Of a stretch of DNA of 63,445 nt, positions 1 to 9,145 are shown in pieces. Source of the stretch: Bacillus sp. Xin1. Its GTDB lineage: Bacteria > Bacillota > Bacilli > Bacillales > Bacillaceae_G. The position numbers and the translations under genes were made by a program. Each line of letters starts with the position of its first letter. The first letter of the stretch is position 1. Below the pieces are notes generated by a model. That model searched no databases. It was not told the origin of the DNA and saw nothing but the letters and a program-made list of their open reading frames with translations. The stretch covers positions 1 through 63,445 of the forward strand of contig NZ_JABUAE010000027.1 of the NCBI RefSeq assembly GCF_013314535.1, in the 5' to 3' direction.

Positions 1-7
1 CATTTTT

Positions 8-79
8 GCGGAAGTAGTTCAGTGGTAGAATACAACCTTGCCAAGGTTGGGGTCGCGGGTTCGAATCCCGTCTTCCGCT
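8..79 (+). tRNA. tRNA-Gly (GCC anticodon)
   Basis: A 72-nt cloverleaf with a 7-bp acceptor stem (GCGGAAG with CTTCCGC), a GGTTCGAATCC-type T arm and anticodon GCC. The discriminator base is T, as usual for bacterial glycine tRNAs. CCA is not encoded. It lies 10 nt before the next tRNA, so both are probably the tail of a larger tRNA or rRNA-tRNA operon that starts outside the window. Confidence 0.97.
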
Positions 80-89
80 TTTTTACTTC

Positions 90-162
90 GGGGCCTTAGC
101 TCAGCTGGGAGAGCGCCTGCCTTGCACGCAGGAGGTCAGCGGTTCGATCCCGCTAGGCTCCA
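90..162 (+). tRNA. tRNA-Ala (TGC anticodon)
   Basis: A 73-nt cloverleaf starting GGGGCCTTAGCTCAG. The anticodon arm reads CTTGCACG with anticodon TGC, and the acceptor stem closes with AGGCTCC plus discriminator A. CCA is not encoded. It is the last gene before a strong terminator. Confidence 0.97.
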
Positions 163-173
163 TTATAAATTAG

Positions 174-207
174 AAAAAACCTTACATCAAAAGATGTAAG
201 GTTTTTT
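174..207 (+). terminator. Rho-independent terminator of the tRNA cluster
   Basis: A 14-bp stem (AAAAACCTTACATC with its complement) around an AAAA loop, followed by a run of T. It ends the tRNA transcript. Confidence 0.93.
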
Positions 208-319
208 GTTTATCCTGCTTAATAAGGACAAGTTTCCATTCATTTCGTTTACAATAGAAAGATAGAGTAAAATAGGCTTCGAATTAAAGCTTGTTTGGAT
301 ACGGGGAATGGGGGGATGA

Positions 320-1468
320 GTGTTGAAAATTGTTATTGCATCTGATTCATATAAAGAAAGCTTACGAGCGATAGAAGTATGTAAGGCTATTGAAAAGGGA
401 TTTACTAAAATTTTTCCTGAAGCTGAGTATGTAAAAGTCCCAATCGGAGACGGAGGAGAAGGTACTGTCCAGTCCCTTGTTGATGCTACGGGTGGAAAGA
501 TTATTTCACTTTATGTAACAGGTCCACTTGGAGGGCTTGTAGAGGGATTTTACGGCATTTCGAAGGATGAAAGAACGGCTTTTATTGAAATGGCAGCAGC
601 ATCTGGATTACATCATGTTCCAGTTGACAAGCGAAATCCTCTCATCACAACAACAAAAGGAACAGGAGAGCTTATATTAGATGCGCTGGATAAAGGCGCA
701 CAGCACATCATTTTAGGGCTTGGAGGAAGTGCTACGAACGATGGGGGGACTGGCATGCTTTCTGCCCTAGGTGTAAAGTTTTTAAAGAAAGATGGACAAG
801 TAATAGAACCTGTCGGTGGAAATTTACATTCAATTGATTCTTTAGATTTAGTGAATTTGGATTCTCGTTTAGCACATGTAAAAATAGAAGCAGCGTGTGA
901 TGTAGATAATCCTTTAACAGGACAAAAAGGAGCATCTTTTGTATTTGCAAAACAAAAGGGTGCTAGTAGAGAAATGATTGTACAGTTAGATTATAACTTA
1001 AAGCATTATGCTCATTTATTAAAACAGCAGTTACATATTGATGTAGAAAAGATTTCAGGTGCAGGAGCAGCGGGGGGATTAGGTGCAGCAGTTGTTGCTG
1101 TACTACAAGGGGAATTAAGAAAAGGAATTGAAATTGTATTGGATTATACAAATTTTGATGAACATATAAAAGAAGCCGATCTTGTCCTTACCGGTGAAGG
1201 AAGAATAGATGTACAAACAGCTTATGGAAAAGCTCCAGTTGGGGTTGCTAGGCGTGCGAAGCAATTTCATATACCTGTTATAGCTATTGGAGGTTCTGTA
1301 CTATCTAACCACATTTTAGTGTATAAAGAAGGAATAGATGCTGTGTTTAGTGCCACATCAAGTCCAATGACACTAGAAGAAGCTTATATAGTAGCAAAGG
1401 AAAATATTGAAATAACCGCACGAAATATCGCATCTGTATGGAAACTAGCATCAGAAAAACGTCTCTAA
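320..1468 (+). CDS. glxK: Glycerate kinase
   Basis: Glycerate kinase of the GarK/GlxK family (382 aa, full length). It phosphorylates D-glycerate with ATP and feeds glyoxylate or sugar-acid breakdown products into glycolysis. The GDGGEGT motif (residues 43-49) and the glycine-rich GLGGSATNDGGTG segment (133-145) are typical of the family. The start is GTG at 320 behind a G-rich purine run; TTG at 323 is equally possible. The gene is flanked by terminators on both sides and is therefore probably monocistronic. No signal or membrane segment is visible, so it is cytosolic. Confidence 0.93.
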   Translation: MLKIVIASDSYKESLRAIEVCKAIEKGFTKIFPEAEYVKVPIGDGGEGTVQSLVDATGGKIISLYVTGPLGGLVEGFYGISKDERTAFIEMAAASGLHHVPVDKRNPLITTTKGTGELILDALDKGAQHIILGLGGSATNDGGTGMLSALGVKFLKKDGQVIEPVGGNLHSIDSLDLVNLDSRLAHVKIEAACDVDNPLTGQKGASFVFAKQKGASREMIVQLDYNLKHYAHLLKQQLHIDVEKISGAGAAGGLGAAVVAVLQGELRKGIEIVLDYTNFDEHIKEADLVLTGEGRIDVQTAYGKAPVGVARRAKQFHIPVIAIGGSVLSNHILVYKEGIDAVFSATSSPMTLEEAYIVAKENIEITARNIASVWKLASEKRL

Positions 1469-1487
1469 TATAGGAGGCGTTTTTTTA
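1455..1487 (+). terminator. Terminator of glycerate kinase gene
   Basis: A stem formed by AAAACGTCTC and GAGGCGTTTT with one G-T pair, followed by seven T. The stop codon lies inside the hairpin. Confidence 0.85.
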
Positions 1488-1688
1488 TTTTCAATTATTT
1501 ATGAATACATGTGCAATGAGGTTTCTGTAGAAAAGGTTCATTTTATACATGAAATTTCTTTAGGATATAGATTTCTACGTAGATATGGGTGAATAGAGTG
1601 TATATACATACAAAAAAATGTCGAGTTGAGTCAGACTATATAAAAGATTTAAAATATTTAGTGAAGGCATAAAAGGGGGAGACTATCT

Positions 1689-2582
1689 ATGAAGAAAGAA
1701 ATTTCAATCGTTGGAGTTCCAATGGACTTAGGACAAATGCGTCGCGGGGTTGATATGGGACCAAGTGCAATTCGTTATGCGGGAGTAATTGAAAGAATTC
1801 AAAATATTGGGTATGACGTAGAAGATATCGGAGACCTATGTATTGAAAGAGAACAGGAGATAGATGAAAATACAAAATTAAGAAACCTTACACAAGTTGC
1901 AAATGTTTGTGATGAACTAGCAAGTAAGGTTGATCGTATTATAGAAAAAGGTCGTTTTCCACTGGTACTAGGTGGAGACCATAGTATTGCTATTGGGACA
2001 CTTGCAGGAGTGGCAAAGCACTATAAAAATTTAGGAGTTATTTGGTACGACGCACATGGGGATTTAAATACGGAAGAGACATCGCCGTCTGGTAACATTC
2101 ACGGCATGTCACTTGCAGCGAGCTTAGGATATGGACATCCTTCACTCGTTAATTTATATGAAGAGTATCCAAAGATTAAAAAGGAAAACGTTGTTATTAT
2201 CGGTGCACGTGCATTGGATGAAGGTGAAAAAGATTTCATTCGTAATGAAGGAATTAAAGTATTTACAATGCATGAAATTGATCGTATGGGTATGACTGCT
2301 GTTATGGAAGAAACAATTGCTTATTTATCTCATACAGATGGTGTTCATTTATCATTAGATTTAGATGGACTTGATCCACATGATGCGCCAGGAGTTGGCA
2401 CACCTGTAACTGGTGGGCTATCGTATCGTGAAAGCCATTTAGCGATGGAAATGTTAGCAGAGGCTGATATTATTACATCTGCTGAGTTTGTTGAAGTAAA
2501 TCCAATTCTAGATGAGAAAAATAGAACGGCAACAACGGCGGTAGCTTTAATGGGTTCTTTATTCGGTGAAAAACTAAAGTAA
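1689..2582 (+). CDS. rocF: Arginase
   Basis: Arginase (297 aa) hydrolyses L-arginine to ornithine and urea in the Roc catabolic pathway. The binuclear manganese site is complete: GGDHS (95-99), DAHGD (121-125) and SLDLDGLDP (222-230). It starts with ATG 7 nt after AGGGGGAG. It stands alone here, unlike the B. subtilis rocDEF operon. The 220-nt upstream region is AT-rich, and I could not identify a secure ArgR box or sigma-54 promoter in it. Confidence 0.97.
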   Translation: MKKEISIVGVPMDLGQMRRGVDMGPSAIRYAGVIERIQNIGYDVEDIGDLCIEREQEIDENTKLRNLTQVANVCDELASKVDRIIEKGRFPLVLGGDHSIAIGTLAGVAKHYKNLGVIWYDAHGDLNTEETSPSGNIHGMSLAASLGYGHPSLVNLYEEYPKIKKENVVIIGARALDEGEKDFIRNEGIKVFTMHEIDRMGMTAVMEETIAYLSHTDGVHLSLDLDGLDPHDAPGVGTPVTGGLSYRESHLAMEMLAEADIITSAEFVEVNPILDEKNRTATTAVALMGSLFGEKLK

Positions 2583-2589
2583 ATGTAAG

Positions 2590-2617
2590 AAAAGCAGCTG
2601 AGATGCTGCTTTTTTTA
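2590..2617 (+). terminator. Terminator of rocF
   Basis: Stem AAAAGCAGC with GCTGCTTTT around TGAGAT, followed by T7. Confidence 0.92.
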
Positions 2618-2673
2618 TTTTAAAATGAGAGTATAATAGTGAGTTATATTATACCGTTCTGCAAAAAAAAGTT

Positions 2674-2710
2674 CGACATCTTACCAATTTCCACCAAGGC
2701 GGTAATGTCG
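2674..2710 (+). repeat. Inverted repeat just upstream of the cdaA promoter
   Basis: CGACATCTTACC pairs with GGTAATGTCG with a 2-nt bulge across a loop of about 15 nt. It ends only 8 nt before the cdaA -35 box. There is no T tract, so it is not a classical terminator. It may be an operator or a DNA-level structure. Confidence 0.5.
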
Positions 2711-2717
2711 TTTGTAA

Positions 2718-2745
2718 TTGTCGTTTCTTTCATGTATGGTATAAT
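2718..2745 (+). promoter_or_regulatory. Sigma-A promoter of cdaA-cdaR-glmM
   Basis: -35 TTGTCG and a perfect -10 TATAAT, separated by 16 nt. It lies about 90 nt upstream of the cdaA start codon. Confidence 0.7.
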
Positions 2746-2837
2746 TAACTAGTTGTTGTAAATACATACAGATAGAGCAGAATAATAATATTTCAGTATA
2801 TGGATAAAATTGCTCAGAAGTAGGAGGAAGGGTTAGC

Positions 2838-3665
2838 ATGCCTTTTGGAGATATGAACCTTTTGAAATATCTCAGTACGATATTAGACATCGCCGTTGTG
2901 TGGTTTGTTATATATAAGCTAATTCTTGTAATCCGAGGCACAAAAGCTGTTCAACTTTTGAAAGGGATTACAGTCATTATTATCGTTCGTATATTAAGTT
3001 ATTTATTTGAGTTGCATACATTGCAGTGGCTCACAGACCAAGCTTTGACATGGGGATTTTTAGCCGTAATTATTATTTTCCAACCAGAGCTTAGACGAGC
3101 GCTTGAACAATTGGGAAGAGGAAGCTTATTCTCCCGTGCAATTGGTCAGGAAGAAGAAGAATATGAAATCGTTGCGAATGCAGTGGCAAAGGCAACCGAA
3201 TATATGGGTAAACGACGTATTGGTGCGCTTATTACGTTATCTAGAGAAACTGGAATGGGAGATTATGTGGAAACTGGAATTCCTTTAAATGCGAATGTCT
3301 CATCAGAACTTCTTATTAATATCTTTATTCCAAATACGCCACTTCATGATGGAGCAGTTATTATGCAAGGAAATACGATTAAAGCAGCAGCTTGTTACTT
3401 GCCATTATCGGAAAGCCCGTTCATATCAAAAGAATTAGGAACGCGCCACCGGGCTGCGATGGGAGTTAGTGAAGTCACTGATAGCATTACAGTAGTTGTA
3501 TCAGAAGAAACAGGCCAAATTTCTTTAACTAAAAATGGAGAATTACATCGTAATTTAAAAGTCGAACAGCTGAAAGAAATGCTTTTAGCAGAGTTTAGTG
3601 GAAATGTGAAAACAACTTCTTCATCTTTATGGAATTGGAATTGGAGGAGAAAGCGTCATGGATAA
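2838..3665 (+). CDS. cdaA: Diadenylate cyclase CdaA (membrane)
   Basis: Converts two ATP to c-di-AMP, the second messenger for potassium and cell-wall homeostasis. The protein (275 aa) has three predicted N-terminal membrane helices (about 10-85), a short coiled segment and a cytosolic DAC domain. The catalytic DGA motif is at 171-173 and RHR at 203-205. The start is ATG 7 nt after GGAGGAAGG. It overlaps cdaR by 8 nt. Its regulator CdaR and partner GlmM follow directly, the standard Firmicute module. Confidence 0.97.
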   Translation: MPFGDMNLLKYLSTILDIAVVWFVIYKLILVIRGTKAVQLLKGITVIIIVRILSYLFELHTLQWLTDQALTWGFLAVIIIFQPELRRALEQLGRGSLFSRAIGQEEEEYEIVANAVAKATEYMGKRRIGALITLSRETGMGDYVETGIPLNANVSSELLINIFIPNTPLHDGAVIMQGNTIKAAACYLPLSESPFISKELGTRHRAAMGVSEVTDSITVVVSEETGQISLTKNGELHRNLKVEQLKEMLLAEFSGNVKTTSSSLWNWNWRRKRHG

Positions 3666-5106
3666 GTTAATGGAGAACCACTGGTTTTTAAAAGGAATTT
3701 CATTACTATTGGCGTTCATGCTTTACATGTCAACGAATTTGTCAGACAAAAATACAACAGGGAATAAGAATACATCACCGTTTCCAACAGGTGATATAAC
3801 TGAAACAGTGTCTAACATTGTAGTAGCAGTAAACTACGATGAAGATAAATATATTGTAAACGGCATCCCGAAGTATGTAAAAGTAAAATTGGAAGGACCC
3901 AAAAACGTGATTACTGCAGCAAGATCACAACGCGAGTTTGGTGTATCTTTAGATTTACGTGGGTACTCTACTGGAACATATGATGTTCCTTTAAAATATA
4001 CCGGGATGGAAAACAATTTAAAAGCAACCGTTCAACCAGAGAAAGTTAAAGTTACGATTCAAAATAAGGTGAAAAAATCATTTCCTGTGGAAGTGAAGTA
4101 TTCAAATGAGAATCAAATGCCGGGTGGTAGTATGGGGGCTAATCCAACTATTAAACCAGGGACTGTTGAAGTTACCGGTACAGAAGAGGAACTAGCAAAA
4201 GTTGCGCTTGTCAGGGCGTATATTGATTTGAAGGGGATAACAAAAACAGTCACAAAGACAGCTGAAATTGTATTGTATGATGAGGATGGACGGAAGTTAG
4301 ACTTACAAGCAACACCGTCTAAAGTAAATGTTACAATCCCAGTTTCAAATTCAACTGCGACAAATAATATTGAGAAAACAGTTCCATTAACTTATGTGAA
4401 AAAAGGAAATGTACCGGAAGGGCTAGCTGTTACAAATATCAGTATCGAGCCAAATGAGGTGACAATAGCGGGTCCCAAAGATGTTTTGGATAATATAAAG
4501 TCCTTGGAGGGCGTCGAAGTAGATCTTAGTAAAATTACGGAGTCTACAACATTCGATGCCTCTGTTTTATTACCGAAAGGTGTAACAAATGTAAGTCCCA
4601 GCCAAGTCAAGGTTTCTGTCGAAGTGCAAAAGCAAAAAAGTACAAAGCATAAGACAATCGACGGCATTTCTATACAAAAAAATGGACTATCAGATGAATT
4701 CACTTTACAACTACTTTCTCCGCAAAATGGAGAGATAAGCGTTGATATTTCAGGGGAAGCAAGTATAGTAGATAAAATAACAGCAGCACAAATAACAGCG
4801 GCAATTAATCTACAAAATATATCTCCTGGTACGCATGATATTCCAATTCAGGTTAGTGGTCCTAATGGTATTTCAATAGAAGCGAAACAAAAAAATGCGA
4901 AGGTAACTCTTGTTAAGAAAGAAAAACCAGATCAAGAAGTACAAGGTAAGCCAGAGCAACCAGATTCACCAAAAGATAATGAGACTGAAACAGAAAAACC
5001 AAAAGAAGAGGATCAAAACAAAGAACCTGAAAAAGAGAATGAAGAAAAACAAGAGGAAACTCAAAAACAAAAAGAGCAAGAAAAAGGAGCGAATAGCAAT
5101 GGGTAA
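3658..5106 (+). CDS. cdaR: CdaA regulator CdaR (YbbR domains)
   Basis: Membrane-anchored regulator of CdaA (482 aa). One N-terminal membrane helix (about 10-28) is followed by about four extracellular YbbR repeats, each ending in a beta-rich pattern such as 'kVkVtIq'. The last 60 residues are a K/E/Q/P-rich, probably disordered tail. The start ATG lies inside the end of cdaA behind GGAGG, and the stop overlaps glmM by 8 nt, so the three genes are translationally coupled. Confidence 0.95.
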   Translation: MDKLMENHWFLKGISLLLAFMLYMSTNLSDKNTTGNKNTSPFPTGDITETVSNIVVAVNYDEDKYIVNGIPKYVKVKLEGPKNVITAARSQREFGVSLDLRGYSTGTYDVPLKYTGMENNLKATVQPEKVKVTIQNKVKKSFPVEVKYSNENQMPGGSMGANPTIKPGTVEVTGTEEELAKVALVRAYIDLKGITKTVTKTAEIVLYDEDGRKLDLQATPSKVNVTIPVSNSTATNNIEKTVPLTYVKKGNVPEGLAVTNISIEPNEVTIAGPKDVLDNIKSLEGVEVDLSKITESTTFDASVLLPKGVTNVSPSQVKVSVEVQKQKSTKHKTIDGISIQKNGLSDEFTLQLLSPQNGEISVDISGEASIVDKITAAQITAAINLQNISPGTHDIPIQVSGPNGISIEAKQKNAKVTLVKKEKPDQEVQGKPEQPDSPKDNETETEKPKEEDQNKEPEKENEEKQEETQKQKEQEKGANSNG

Positions 5107-6445
5107 ATATTTCGGTACAGATGGTGTGCGCGGTGTCGCGAATGAGGAATTGACGCCTGAATTAGCGTTTAAGATTGGACGTTTTGGAGGATATGTATTA
5201 ACAAAAGATACAGATCGTCCAAAAGTTATTATCGGTCGTGACACACGTGTGTCTGGTCATATGTTAGAAGGGGCGTTAGTAGCAGGTCTATTATCAACTG
5301 GAGCTGAAGTTATGCGCCTTGGCGTTATTTCAACTCCTGGAGTTGCTTATTTAACAAAAGCACTAGATGCACAAGCAGGTGTTATGATTTCAGCATCTCA
5401 TAACCCAGTACAAGATAACGGAATTAAATTCTTCGGTTCAGATGGATTTAAACTAACTGATGAGCAAGAAGCAGAAATTGAGGCTTTATTAGATAAGGCA
5501 GTAGATGAATTACCACGTCCAACAGGAACAGAACTTGGACAAGTGAACGATTACTTTGAAGGTGGACAAAAATACTTACAATACATTAAACAAACTGTAG
5601 AAGAAGATTTCTCAGGCTTACATATTGCTTTAGATTGTGCACATGGGGCAACGTCTTCTTTAGCACCATATTTATTTGCAGATTTAGAAGCTGATATTTC
5701 TACAATGGGAACTTCACCAAACGGCATGAACATTAATGATGGTGTTGGTTCTACGCATCCAGAAGGCCTAGCAGAACTAGTAAAAGAAAAAGGTGCAGAT
5801 ATTGGACTTGCATTCGATGGCGATGGAGACCGTTTAATTGCAGTAGATGAAAAAGGAAACGTCGTTGATGGCGATCAAATTATGTATATTTGTGCAAAAT
5901 ACATGAAAGAAACTGGTCAGCTAAAACATAACACAGTTGTTTCAACAGTTATGAGTAACTTAGGTTTCTATAAAGCGCTTGAAGCAAACGGTATTACAAG
6001 TAATAAAACAGCAGTTGGTGATCGCTACGTAATGGAAGAAATGAAACGCGGTGGTTATAACCTTGGTGGTGAACAATCTGGTCATATTATCTTACTTGAT
6101 TACATTACAACTGGAGATGGAATGTTAAGTGCACTTCAGCTTGTAAACATTATGAAAATGACGAAAAAACCATTGTCTGAGCTTGCAAGTGAAATGACAA
6201 AGTTCCCACAATTATTAGTGAACGTTCGTGTAACAGACAAAAAATTAGCATTAGAAAATGAAAAAATTAAAGAAATTATCCGTGTGGTAGAAGAAGAAAT
6301 GAACGGAGATGGTCGTATCCTTGTTCGTCCTTCTGGAACAGAACCACTTATTCGTGTAATGGCAGAAGCACCAACACAAGAGATTTGTGACGGATATGTA
6401 CATCGTATTGTAGAAGTTGTGAAAGCTGAAGTTGGCGCTGAATAA
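5099..6445 (+). CDS. glmM: Phosphoglucosamine mutase
   Basis: Interconverts glucosamine-6-P and glucosamine-1-P for UDP-GlcNAc and peptidoglycan synthesis. It has 448 aa, the normal family length. The phosphoserine loop ISASHNP is at 97-103 (catalytic Ser100) and the metal loop DGDGDR near 240. The open frame extends further upstream through the cdaR tail, but the real start is ATG 5099 after AAAGGAG, because the conserved [13 protein letters not shown]-terminus begins there. GlmM binds and restrains CdaA, which fits the operon. Confidence 0.97.
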   Translation: MGKYFGTDGVRGVANEELTPELAFKIGRFGGYVLTKDTDRPKVIIGRDTRVSGHMLEGALVAGLLSTGAEVMRLGVISTPGVAYLTKALDAQAGVMISASHNPVQDNGIKFFGSDGFKLTDEQEAEIEALLDKAVDELPRPTGTELGQVNDYFEGGQKYLQYIKQTVEEDFSGLHIALDCAHGATSSLAPYLFADLEADISTMGTSPNGMNINDGVGSTHPEGLAELVKEKGADIGLAFDGDGDRLIAVDEKGNVVDGDQIMYICAKYMKETGQLKHNTVVSTVMSNLGFYKALEANGITSNKTAVGDRYVMEEMKRGGYNLGGEQSGHIILLDYITTGDGMLSALQLVNIMKMTKKPLSELASEMTKFPQLLVNVRVTDKKLALENEKIKEIIRVVEEEMNGDGRILVRPSGTEPLIRVMAEAPTQEICDGYVHRIVEVVKAEVGAE

Positions 6446-6461
6446 TTCGTTGATTCTATAC

Positions 6462-6492
6462 AAAAAAGGAGCACAAAGAGTGCTCCTTTTTC
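6462..6492 (+). terminator. Terminator of the cdaA-cdaR-glmM operon
   Basis: Perfect stem AAAAAGGAGCAC with GTGCTCCTTTTT, loop AAAGA. Confidence 0.94.
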
Positions 6493-6593
6493 ATATGTTT
6501 TATAGACAATGAAAAATTTTTATTGACGGTTTATGTTGTTTGTTATAAGATTGTCTTGTTCTTTTTCTCAAAGTAAATATAGGAATTTTAAAA

Positions 6594-6760
6594 GCGCCAG
6601 AACTACAAGTTGTGTAGTTGACGAGGAGGAGTTTTATCGAGGTTTCGGCGGATGACTCCCGGTTGTTCATCACAACCGAAGGCTTTTACTTAAATCACTA
6701 AGGTGACTTGGTGGACAAAGGTAAAAGTGTGATGAGAGAAAAGGAACGGATGAATACTAG
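6594..6760 (+). ncRNA. glmS ribozyme (GlcN6P-activated self-cleaving riboswitch)
   Basis: The 5' UTR begins AGCGCC at the expected cleavage site (G+1 = 6594). The conserved glmS-ribozyme blocks GACGAGG, TTTATCGAGG and GGCGGATGA follow. A P3 hairpin (CGGTTGT with ACAACCG) and a P4 stem (CTTTTAC with GTAAAAG) are visible. With bound glucosamine-6-phosphate it cleaves its own mRNA and exposes it to degradation, which closes the feedback loop on hexosamine synthesis. The 3' boundary is approximate. Confidence 0.95.
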
Positions 6761-6808
6761 CTGTATAAGAAGTATACGGACTTAAACCCAATCGAGAGGA
6801 AGGTGAAA

Positions 6809-6928
6809 GCCGTTACAGACTTACAGGGCTAGCAATATGTAATCCGTTTTTTATATATAAATAATGGGATCGGACTATGTCGTTACATGTTCGCAGAGCA
6901 ATGTAAGCATTTGTAACGGCGACTAAAC
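6809..6928 (+). promoter_or_regulatory. Mutually exclusive hairpins between ribozyme and glmS
   Basis: GCCGTTACA (6809-6817) is perfectly complementary to TGTAACGGC (6912-6920). It can alternatively pair with TGTAATCCG (6838-6846), which is followed by six T like a terminator. A second CGTTACA (6881-6887) competes for the same 3' partner. No strong ribosome-binding site is visible before the glmS ATG. Seen in sequence; the function as attenuator is inference. Confidence 0.45.
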
Positions 6929-8731
6929 ATGTGTGGAATCGTAGGATTTATTGGAGAGCAGGATGCAAAGGAAATTTTATTAAAAGGTTTAGAAAAGCTA
7001 GAATACCGCGGATATGATTCAGCGGGTATTGCAGTACAAGCAGAGAACGGTGTTGTTTTATACAAAGAAAAAGGCCGTATTGCAAAACTTCGTGAAATCG
7101 TAGATGGGGACGTAGCAGCAAGCGTGGGAATCGGTCACACACGCTGGGCTACACACGGTGTTCCAAGTACAGTAAACGCACATCCGCATCAAAGTACATC
7201 AAAGCGCTTTACGCTCGTTCATAATGGTGTAATTGAAAACTATGAACTAGTGAAAAAAGAATATCTTCAAGATGTAACGTTTGTAAGTGAAACAGATACA
7301 GAAGTTATCGTGCAGCTTATGGAACAGCAAGTAAACACAGGATTAAGTGTAGAAGACGCATTCCGTCAAACGTTATCGATTTTACATGGTTCTTATGCGA
7401 TAGGGTTACTTGATGCTGAAAATCCAAACATGATTTATGTTGCTAAAAACAAAAGCCCGCTATTAGTAGGTGTTGGTGACAACTTTAATGTTGTTGCGAG
7501 CGACGCAATGGCGATGTTACAGGTTACAGATCAATTTATCGAGTTAATGGATAAAGAAATGGTAATCGTAACACAAGAAAGTATTACAATTAAAAACTTA
7601 CAAGGTGAAACGATTGAGCGTGCACCGTTTACAGCGGAATTAGATGCAAGTGATATTGAAAAAGGAACATATCCTCATTTCATGCTAAAAGAAATTGATG
7701 AGCAACCACTTGTAATCCGTAATATCATTCAAAAATATCAAGATGAAAATGGCGAAATTGAATTAAATGAAGACATTCGTAATGCGATTTTAGATAGCGA
7801 TCGTATTTATATTATTGCATGCGGAACAAGTTATCATGCAGGGCTTGTTGGAAAGCAATTCATTGAGAAATTTGCAAAAGTACCTGTAGAAGTACATGTA
7901 GCAAGTGAATTCTCTTACAATATGCCATTATTAACAGAAAGACCATTCTTCATTTACATTTCACAAAGTGGTGAAACTGCAGATAGCCGTGCAGTACTTG
8001 TACAAACAAATGAAATGGGTCATAAAGCATTAACAATCACAAACGTACCAGGTTCTACGCTTTCTCGTGAAGCAGATTACACATTACCTTTATATGCAGG
8101 ACCAGAAATTGCAGTTGCTTCTACGAAAGCTTACACAGCTCAGCTTGCAGTGCTTTCAATCTTAGCAGCTGACATTGCAAAAGCTAAAGGTGAAGTTCTT
8201 GATTTCGACTTAACACACGAATTAGGTCTTGTAGCGAATGCAATGGAAGTGCTTTGTGATCAAAAGGAAGAAATGGATGCACTAGCAAAACGATTTTTGG
8301 CAACAACTCGCAACTGCTTCTTCATCGGACGTAGCGTAGACTTCTTCGTAGGATTAGAAGGGGCGTTAAAATTAAAAGAAATCTCTTACATCCAAGCAGA
8401 AGGATTTGCTGGTGGAGAATTAAAACACGGTACAATCGCGTTAATTGAACAAGGTACACCAGTTATCGCACTTGCTACACAAGAGCACGTAAACCTTGGG
8501 ATTCGCGGTAACGTGAAAGAAGTAGTAGCACGCGGAGCAAACCCATGTATCATCTCAATGAAGGGCTTAGAAATGGAAGGTGACAGCTTCGTACTACCAG
8601 CTGTACATGAAGCATTAGCACCGCTTGTAGCAGTTATTCCATTACAACTTATCTCATACTACGCAGCGCTTCACCGTGAGTGTGATGTTGATAAGCCTCG
8701 TAACTTAGCTAAGTCTGTTACGGTTGAGTAG
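6929..8731 (+). CDS. glmS: Glutamine-fructose-6-phosphate aminotransferase
   Basis: Makes glucosamine-6-phosphate from fructose-6-P and glutamine, the first committed step of amino-sugar synthesis. It has 600 aa. The N-terminus MCGIVGF carries the catalytic Cys of the class II glutaminase domain (to about 215). Two SIS sugar-isomerase domains follow (about 285-430 and 455-590), with CGTSYHA and SQSGETADS. The C-terminus ends AKSVTVE as in other bacterial GlmS. The 3' end of this gene is the attTn7 target, and a Tn7-like end starts 25 nt after the stop codon. The ribosome-binding site is weak. Confidence 0.97.
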   Translation: MCGIVGFIGEQDAKEILLKGLEKLEYRGYDSAGIAVQAENGVVLYKEKGRIAKLREIVDGDVAASVGIGHTRWATHGVPSTVNAHPHQSTSKRFTLVHNGVIENYELVKKEYLQDVTFVSETDTEVIVQLMEQQVNTGLSVEDAFRQTLSILHGSYAIGLLDAENPNMIYVAKNKSPLLVGVGDNFNVVASDAMAMLQVTDQFIELMDKEMVIVTQESITIKNLQGETIERAPFTAELDASDIEKGTYPHFMLKEIDEQPLVIRNIIQKYQDENGEIELNEDIRNAILDSDRIYIIACGTSYHAGLVGKQFIEKFAKVPVEVHVASEFSYNMPLLTERPFFIYISQSGETADSRAVLVQTNEMGHKALTITNVPGSTLSREADYTLPLYAGPEIAVASTKAYTAQLAVLSILAADIAKAKGEVLDFDLTHELGLVANAMEVLCDQKEEMDALAKRFLATTRNCFFIGRSVDFFVGLEGALKLKEISYIQAEGFAGGELKHGTIALIEQGTPVIALATQEHVNLGIRGNVKEVVARGANPCIISMKGLEMEGDSFVLPAVHEALAPLVAVIPLQLISYYAALHRECDVDKPRNLAKSVTVE

Positions 8732-8807
8732 GAAATTAAGCAATTTATAATCTTTTTGTAGATTTAAAATAAAGTCGCGATGTTTATAAAAAAGTTGCGA
8801 AGCTTCG

Positions 8808-8842
8808 CCCCTTTGGATATGGTTATCTAAAGGGGTGTTTTT
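8808..8842 (+). promoter_or_regulatory. Hairpin between Tn7-like end and tnsA
   Basis: CCCCTTTGGATA pairs with TATCTAAAGGGG, followed by TGTTTTT. It can terminate glmS read-through, and it contains the purine-rich ribosome-binding site of the tnsA remnant. The same hairpin with different bases occurs at 12407-12438. Confidence 0.7.
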
Positions 8843-9118
8843 GTGTCGAAAAGAAAAAGAACATCTAAAATCGATAAGTGGATTAAAGAGGGGCGAGAAA
8901 CTGGCAGTGGGGGAGATTATCAGCCTTGGCTTAAAATTCAAGATGTTTCCTCATTAGGTCGGTCGACAAGATTAAAAGGTATAAAAACCGGCAGACAACA
9001 TGAGTTTTTATCGGATTTGGAACGGAACTACTTTTATCTGACTGAATTTTCTGATTTTATTTTGGATATTCGTGAACAATTTCCTTTATTACCACAAGAA
9101 GAGACGATAGATTACTAG
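8843..9118 (+). pseudogene. tnsA: Truncated TnsA-type transposase endonuclease, N-terminal part
   Basis: This 91-residue product matches the start of Tn7 TnsA. Recognisable blocks are IKEGR, an acidic-Y-x-PWL segment, GRS-x-R, KTGR, LSDLE and LDIREQFPLLP, as I recall them from TnsA of Tn7. Full TnsA is about 270 aa. The fragment keeps the first catalytic Glu (LSDLE) but stops before the Asp and the Q-x-K residues of the nuclease, so it cannot cut DNA. GTG start inside the hairpin region. It marks the Tn7-like element next to glmS. Confidence 0.88.
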
Positions 9119-9145
9119 ACATTACGAGGGGGGGTATTAATAAAA

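Noticed and set aside
1469-1688. ArgR box or sigma-54 promoter upstream of rocF
   Set aside because: Some ATG-AAT-like words are present, but no site matches the consensus well enough to call.
4910-5098. N-terminal extension of GlmM
   Set aside because: Low-complexity lysine-rich sequence read out of frame from the CdaR tail. The conserved GlmM N-terminus and ribosome-binding site are at 5099.
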